Shown: piece by piece, positions 6,806-8,710 of the stretch
Layout of the letters: every line of letters starts with the position of its first letter
Numbering within the stretch: position 1 is the first letter of the stretch
Assembly (NCBI GenBank): GCA_934167365.1
Contig: CAKPKU010000067.1
Location: 1 to 8,710 of the forward strand
Reading direction: 5' to 3'
Source of the DNA: an uncultured Clostridia bacterium
GTDB lineage: Bacteria > Bacillota > Clostridia > TANB77 > CAG-508
DNA length: 8,710 bases
The notes under the pieces: model-generated
Told to the model about the DNA's origin: nothing
Databases searched by the model: none
Seen by the model: only the letters and a program-made list of their open reading frames with translations
Position numbers and translations under genes: made by a program

Positions 6806-7627
6806 TTATTTCTCCTCCTTAGAATCAACATATTTATTAATTACAATTCTTTCAATAATCATTAAAGCATTGCTTATAAACCAATATAGAGCTAAACCAA
6901 GTGGTGCTACGAAAGCAATAGATACAGCCATTATAGGCATTATATATGACATACTTTTATTCATTTGCTGTGTCATATCTTCTATATCGTTTGATTGATT
7001 ATTTTCCTTAGATTTTTTATTTCCAGTAGTCAATCTAATTGATAATATTGATGATACAACATAAAGAATAGGTATTATATATACTTTAAAATCCTTCAAG
7101 TTTTGACTTGGAACTTTGCTTAAATCTAAACCAAGAAAATCCATATTTATTTTTATGCTATCGTCATTTTGTGATTTCTTTTGGATTATTTCTATTTCAT
7201 AATAATTTGATATACTTCCATTTTCTTGTATTATTTCATTTTTATATCCATCAATAACATCAGATTTTACTTTGTTCATATATGTAAGTGGTTTACTTAC
7301 TAACCAAAATACAGATAAAATTATTACAATTTGCACAATTGCACTTATACATCCTGAAAATGGACTTAAATTTTCTTTTTTATATAATTCCATTATTTCT
7401 TTATTCATTTGTTCAGGATTATTTTTATATTTAAATTGTATTTCTTTCATTTTACCTTGCATTTCAGAAGTCTTTTTTACTGACTTTTGTTGTTTTATTG
7501 TTATTGGTAATAAAATTGCTCTTAAGACTATTGTGAAAAGAATTAATGCTATACCATAATTCTGCCCAACTAAATTGTATAACCATTCAAGTAAATATCC
7601 AAAAATATTTGCTATAAATGAAAACAT
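6806..7627 (-). CDS. yidC: Membrane protein insertase YidC (Oxa1 family)
   Basis: This 273-residue polytopic membrane protein belongs to the YidC/Oxa1/Alb3 family, which inserts and folds membrane proteins alone or with SecYEG. An N-terminal hydrophobic stretch (about 2-20) precedes a first core membrane segment (about 24-43) with Arg36, in the position of the hydrophilic-groove arginine. A charged cytoplasmic hairpin follows (about 45-88), then membrane segments near 93-111, 182-199, 229-241 and 243-262, the last with the conserved PLGLALYWFISN block (242-253). There is no lipobox cysteine near the N-terminus, unlike Bacillus SpoIIIJ. An external loop of about 70 residues lies between segments two and three. 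AAGGAGG (7637-7643) overlaps the yidD stop and sits 9 bases before the ATG. Confidence 0.96.
   Translation of the reverse strand: MFSFIANIFGYLLEWLYNLVGQNYGIALILFTIVLRAILLPITIKQQKSVKKTSEMQGKMKEIQFKYKNNPEQMNKEIMELYKKENLSPFSGCISAIVQIVIILSVFWLVSKPLTYMNKVKSDVIDGYKNEIIQENGSISNYYEIEIIQKKSQNDDSIKINMDFLGLDLSKVPSQNLKDFKVYIIPILYVVSSILSIRLTTGNKKSKENNQSNDIEDMTQQMNKSMSYIMPIMAVSIAFVAPLGLALYWFISNALMIIERIVINKYVDSKEEK
6813..6820 (-). promoter_or_regulatory. Ribosome binding site deciding the jag start
   Basis: AAGGAGGA lies inside the last codons of yidC, 8 bases before the jag ATG at 6804. It rules in that start over an in-frame ATG nine codons further upstream, which would place the Shine-Dalgarno sequence inside the coding region. 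Confidence 0.85.
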
Positions 7628-7641
7628 ATTTTATTTCCTCC

Positions 7642-7860
7642 TTACTTTAAAGGGTCATATCCACCTTTTGAAAATGGATTGCATTTTATAATTCTTTTTG
7701 TTCCTATAAAAATTCCCTTTAAACATCCATATTTTTCAATTGCTTGCATAGTATATTCAGAACAAGTTGGATAAAATTTACAATTACAACCTCTTTCTGA
7801 TAATACTGGAGAAATATTTTTTTTATATTTTTTTATTATAAAAATTAACATTTTTTTCAT
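7642..7860 (-). CDS. yidD: Membrane protein insertion efficiency factor YidD
   Basis: This 72-residue protein belongs to the YidD/haemolytic family, a small membrane-associated protein that in E. coli helps YidC-dependent insertion. The family signature is clear: CKFYPTCSEYTMQAIEKYG (27-45), KCNPFSKGGYDPL (59-71) and the three conserved cysteines. An N-terminal hydrophobic and basic segment (1-15) could form an amphipathic membrane anchor. The ATG at 7860 follows the rnpA stop by one base, with only a weak GGTG upstream, so translation is probably coupled to rnpA. The yidC binding site overlaps its stop codon. The gene lies in its usual place between rnpA and yidC. Confidence 0.96.
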   Translation of the reverse strand: MKKMLIFIIKKYKKNISPVLSERGCNCKFYPTCSEYTMQAIEKYGCLKGIFIGTKRIIKCNPFSKGGYDPLK

Positions 7861-7861
7861 A

Positions 7862-8200
7862 TTACACCATGTTTGCTTTTTTAAAAATATCTATCATATC
7901 ATTTTTTATATTATAAAATTTTATATCTTCAATTTTTATTTTTTTATTAATTAAAAAAACTATATTATTGCCTTTTTTTAAATCGTTTTTTATTAATCTA
8001 TAATTTTCTCTAACTAATCTTTTTATTCTATTACGCTTAACTGCATTTCCTAATTTTGTATTTACAGCAATTCCAATAAAATTTTCATTTTTTTTATTTG
8101 TTTTTATATATATTGTAATATATTTTCCTACATAAAAATTTCCTTTTGATAAGACATTTTTAAATTCATAATTTTTTTTTAGTGTTTTTATTTTTCTCAT
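7862..8200 (-). CDS. rnpA: Ribonuclease P protein component RnpA
   Basis: This 112-residue basic protein is the protein subunit of RNase P, which with the RNA subunit removes 5' leaders from precursor tRNAs. The family RNR motif is at 51-65 (GNAVKRNRIKRLVRE), preceded by the central sheet strand FIGIAVNTKL (41-50); the N-terminal RKIKTLKKNYEFKNVLSKG matches homologues. Length is normal. The ATG at 8200 has no good Shine-Dalgarno sequence: the upstream stretch is mostly A and T with only AAAGAAAG. Two alternative hairpins lie between rpmH and this start (8211-8265). The gene is second in the rpmH transcription unit and is separated from yidD by one base. Confidence 0.96.
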   Translation of the reverse strand: MRKIKTLKKNYEFKNVLSKGNFYVGKYITIYIKTNKKNENFIGIAVNTKLGNAVKRNRIKRLVRENYRLIKNDLKKGNNIVFLINKKIKIEDIKFYNIKNDMIDIFKKANMV

Positions 8201-8210
8201 AAAAAAAATC

Positions 8211-8240
8211 GTTCTTTCTTTTAAAATTTTAAAAAAGAAC
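8211..8240 (-). other. Alternative hairpin in the rnpA leader
   Basis: On the minus strand GTTCTTTTTT (8240-8231) can pair with AAAAGAAAGAAC (8222-8211), about ten pairs including one G-U, closing an AT-only loop. It shares its 5' arm with the 3' arm of the terminator at 8231-8265, so the two structures exclude each other. It would also bury the only purine-rich stretch upstream of the rnpA start. A switch function is inference. Confidence 0.4.
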
Positions 8241-8265
8241 CATTATTTATATTTGGTCCTTTTTT
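8231..8265 (-). terminator. Terminator or attenuator between rpmH and rnpA
   Basis: AAAAAAGGACCA (8265-8254) and TGGTTCTTTTTT (8242-8231) form a 12-bp stem with one G-U pair and an 11-base loop, ending in six T on the minus strand. It begins 3 bases after the rpmH stop. The short G/C core suggests partial termination, which would give more L34 message than rnpA message. Confidence 0.72.
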
Positions 8266-8268
8266 ACA

Positions 8269-8403
8269 TTAAGCAGCTAGTTTTGCTCTTCCTTTAGCAC
8301 GTCTTGCTTTTAATACATTTCTACCTGCTCTTGTTTTCATTCTTTTCATAAATCCATGTTCTTTTTTCATTTGTCTTGTTTTAGGTTGGAATGTTCTTTT
8401 CAT
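8269..8403 (-). CDS. rpmH: 50S ribosomal protein L34
   Basis: This 44-residue, highly basic protein is bacterial ribosomal protein bL34 of the large subunit. It is too short for many ORF cut-offs but matches the family from end to end: MKRTFQPKTRQMKKEHGF at the N-terminus, then RMKTRAGRNVLKARRAKGR and a short hydrophobic tail. An AGGAGGT binding site (8413-8419) stands 9 bases before the ATG. It is the first gene of the leftward unit, driven by the consensus promoter at 8478-8507, and is followed at once by a terminator-like hairpin. Adjacency of rpmH to the DnaA boxes is the standard arrangement at bacterial origins. Confidence 0.98.
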   Translation of the reverse strand: MKRTFQPKTRQMKKEHGFMKRMKTRAGRNVLKARRAKGRAKLAA

Positions 8404-8477
8404 ACTTTTAGCACCTCCTAATATTATATAATTTTAATCATTAATAATTCCATATTAAATTATTTACTAATGTTCCA

Positions 8478-8507
8478 ATTATACATCTACGGATATATTT
8501 ATGTCAA
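8478..8507 (-). promoter_or_regulatory. Consensus sigma-A-type promoter of rpmH
   Basis: On the minus strand TTGACA (8502-8507) and TATAAT (8478-8483), both perfect consensus hexamers, are separated by 18 bases. The predicted start near 8471 gives a leader of about 68 bases ending in AGGAGGT. A strong promoter fits a ribosomal protein gene. Confidence 0.85.
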
Positions 8508-8515
8508 TAGTAAAA

Positions 8516-8568
8516 TTGAAAATTCAAAATATTTTGTATTTATATTGACTAACATATTCAAATTTTGA
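8516..8568. repeat. Cluster of short palindromes between the divergent promoters
   Basis: Three short palindromes lie here: TTGAAAATTCAA (8516-8527), CAAAATATTTTG (8525-8536) and TCAAATTTTGA (8558-8568). The first two overlap in the space between the -35 hexamers; the third fills the spacer of the rightward promoter. They could be operator-like, but the composition makes chance palindromes common. Confidence 0.3.
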
Positions 8569-8574
8569 TATTAT
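8545..8574 (+). promoter_or_regulatory. Predicted rightward promoter, presumably of dnaA
   Basis: On the plus strand TTGACT (8545-8550) and TATTAT (8569-8574) are separated by 18 bases, each one base from consensus. The promoter points at the DnaA boxes and at the right edge, where dnaA is expected from conserved gene order. dnaA itself is not in the window, so the target is inferred. The transcript leader would contain all five DnaA boxes, which fits DnaA autoregulation. Confidence 0.6.
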
Positions 8575-8633
8575 ATAAAAAATAATAGGGAATAAAGGTT
8601 TTGAAGGTTTTTTCACACTCAATTTTATCTGAG

Positions 8634-8685
8634 TTATCCACAGTTGTGGACATTTATCAACATATGTGGATAAAATTGTGGATAA
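8634..8685. other. oriC: oriC DnaA-box cluster
   Basis: Five DnaA boxes occupy 52 bases. Three match TTATCCACA exactly: 8634-8642 on the plus strand, and 8665-8673 and 8677-8685 on the minus strand. TTATCAACA at 8654-8662 (plus) differs by one base, and 8645-8653 (minus, ATGTCCACA) by two. Boxes one and two, and three and four, are convergent pairs each separated by two bases. The position next to rpmH and on the expected upstream side of dnaA identifies this as part of the chromosomal origin. The unwinding element and any second box cluster may lie beyond the right edge. Confidence 0.92.
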
Positions 8686-8710
8686 CTTTCAAACCTTTAA
8701 TTTTGGAAGG

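Noticed and set aside
6805..6831. Longer Jag starting at the ATG at 6831.
   Set aside because: The extra nine residues (MLILRRRNN) come from DNA encoding the end of yidC and its internal ribosome binding site; the ATG at 6804 has the proper Shine-Dalgarno spacing and the family N-terminus.
2023..7559. Open frames on the plus strand opposite rsmG, mnmG, mnmE, jag and yidC.
   Set aside because: They are short antisense shadows of well-supported genes, rich in Phe, Ser and Ile as expected for the reverse of AT-rich coding sequence, with no recognisable domains.
8420..8450. Possible leader peptide in the rpmH 5' leader (a nine-codon frame beginning ATG GAA).
   Set aside because: No Shine-Dalgarno sequence, no conserved feature and no regulatory codon pattern; likely chance.
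1..8710. Search for a novel system, mobile element, CRISPR array, tRNA or riboswitch.
   Set aside because: Every gene belongs to a conserved origin-proximal family in its usual order, intergenic gaps are short, and no repeat array, transposase, cloverleaf or riboswitch-like leader was seen.

Overview
This window is the left flank of a bacterial chromosomal replication origin. The DNA is strongly AT-rich. It carries the classic Bacillota order rpmH-rnpA-yidD-yidC-jag-mnmE-mnmG-rsmG-parA-parB, and all ten genes lie on the minus strand. The proteins look clostridial: YidC has no lipoprotein-type signal, Jag sits directly after YidC, and there is no noc gene between rsmG and parA as there is in Bacillus. 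A low-GC member of the Clostridia or a close relative is my inference; no species can be named. UGG encodes Trp and all ten genes end in TAA.

Layout from right to left. Positions 8575-8710 hold five DnaA boxes, presumably in front of dnaA, which would begin just past the right edge. Positions 8404-8574 hold two divergent sigma-A-type promoters, one leftward for rpmH and one rightward presumably for dnaA. Next come rpmH, a hairpin terminator or attenuator, and then rnpA, yidD, yidC and jag packed with gaps of 1 to 14 bases. A strong terminator follows jag, and a promoter for mnmE is partly embedded in it. mnmE, mnmG and rsmG form a second unit that ends at a 17-bp perfect hairpin. parA and parB form a third unit with its own promoter and terminator. 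A near-consensus parS site lies in the mnmE-mnmG spacer, about 4 kb from the DnaA boxes.

The genes cover three linked jobs. Origin function comprises the DnaA boxes, ParA, ParB and parS, which together support initiation and segregation. RNA and ribosome maturation comprises L34, the RNase P protein, MnmE and MnmG for tRNA wobble uridine modification, and RsmG for 16S rRNA methylation. Envelope biogenesis comprises YidC and YidD for membrane protein insertion, plus the RNA-binding protein Jag. All genes are co-directional with a replication fork leaving the origin leftward.

I found no mobile element, CRISPR array, tRNA, rRNA or unknown gene cassette. The region is conserved core genome. The points worth a second look are regulatory: the parS site, the DnaA-box architecture, alternative hairpins between rpmH and rnpA, and a promoter overlapping a terminator.
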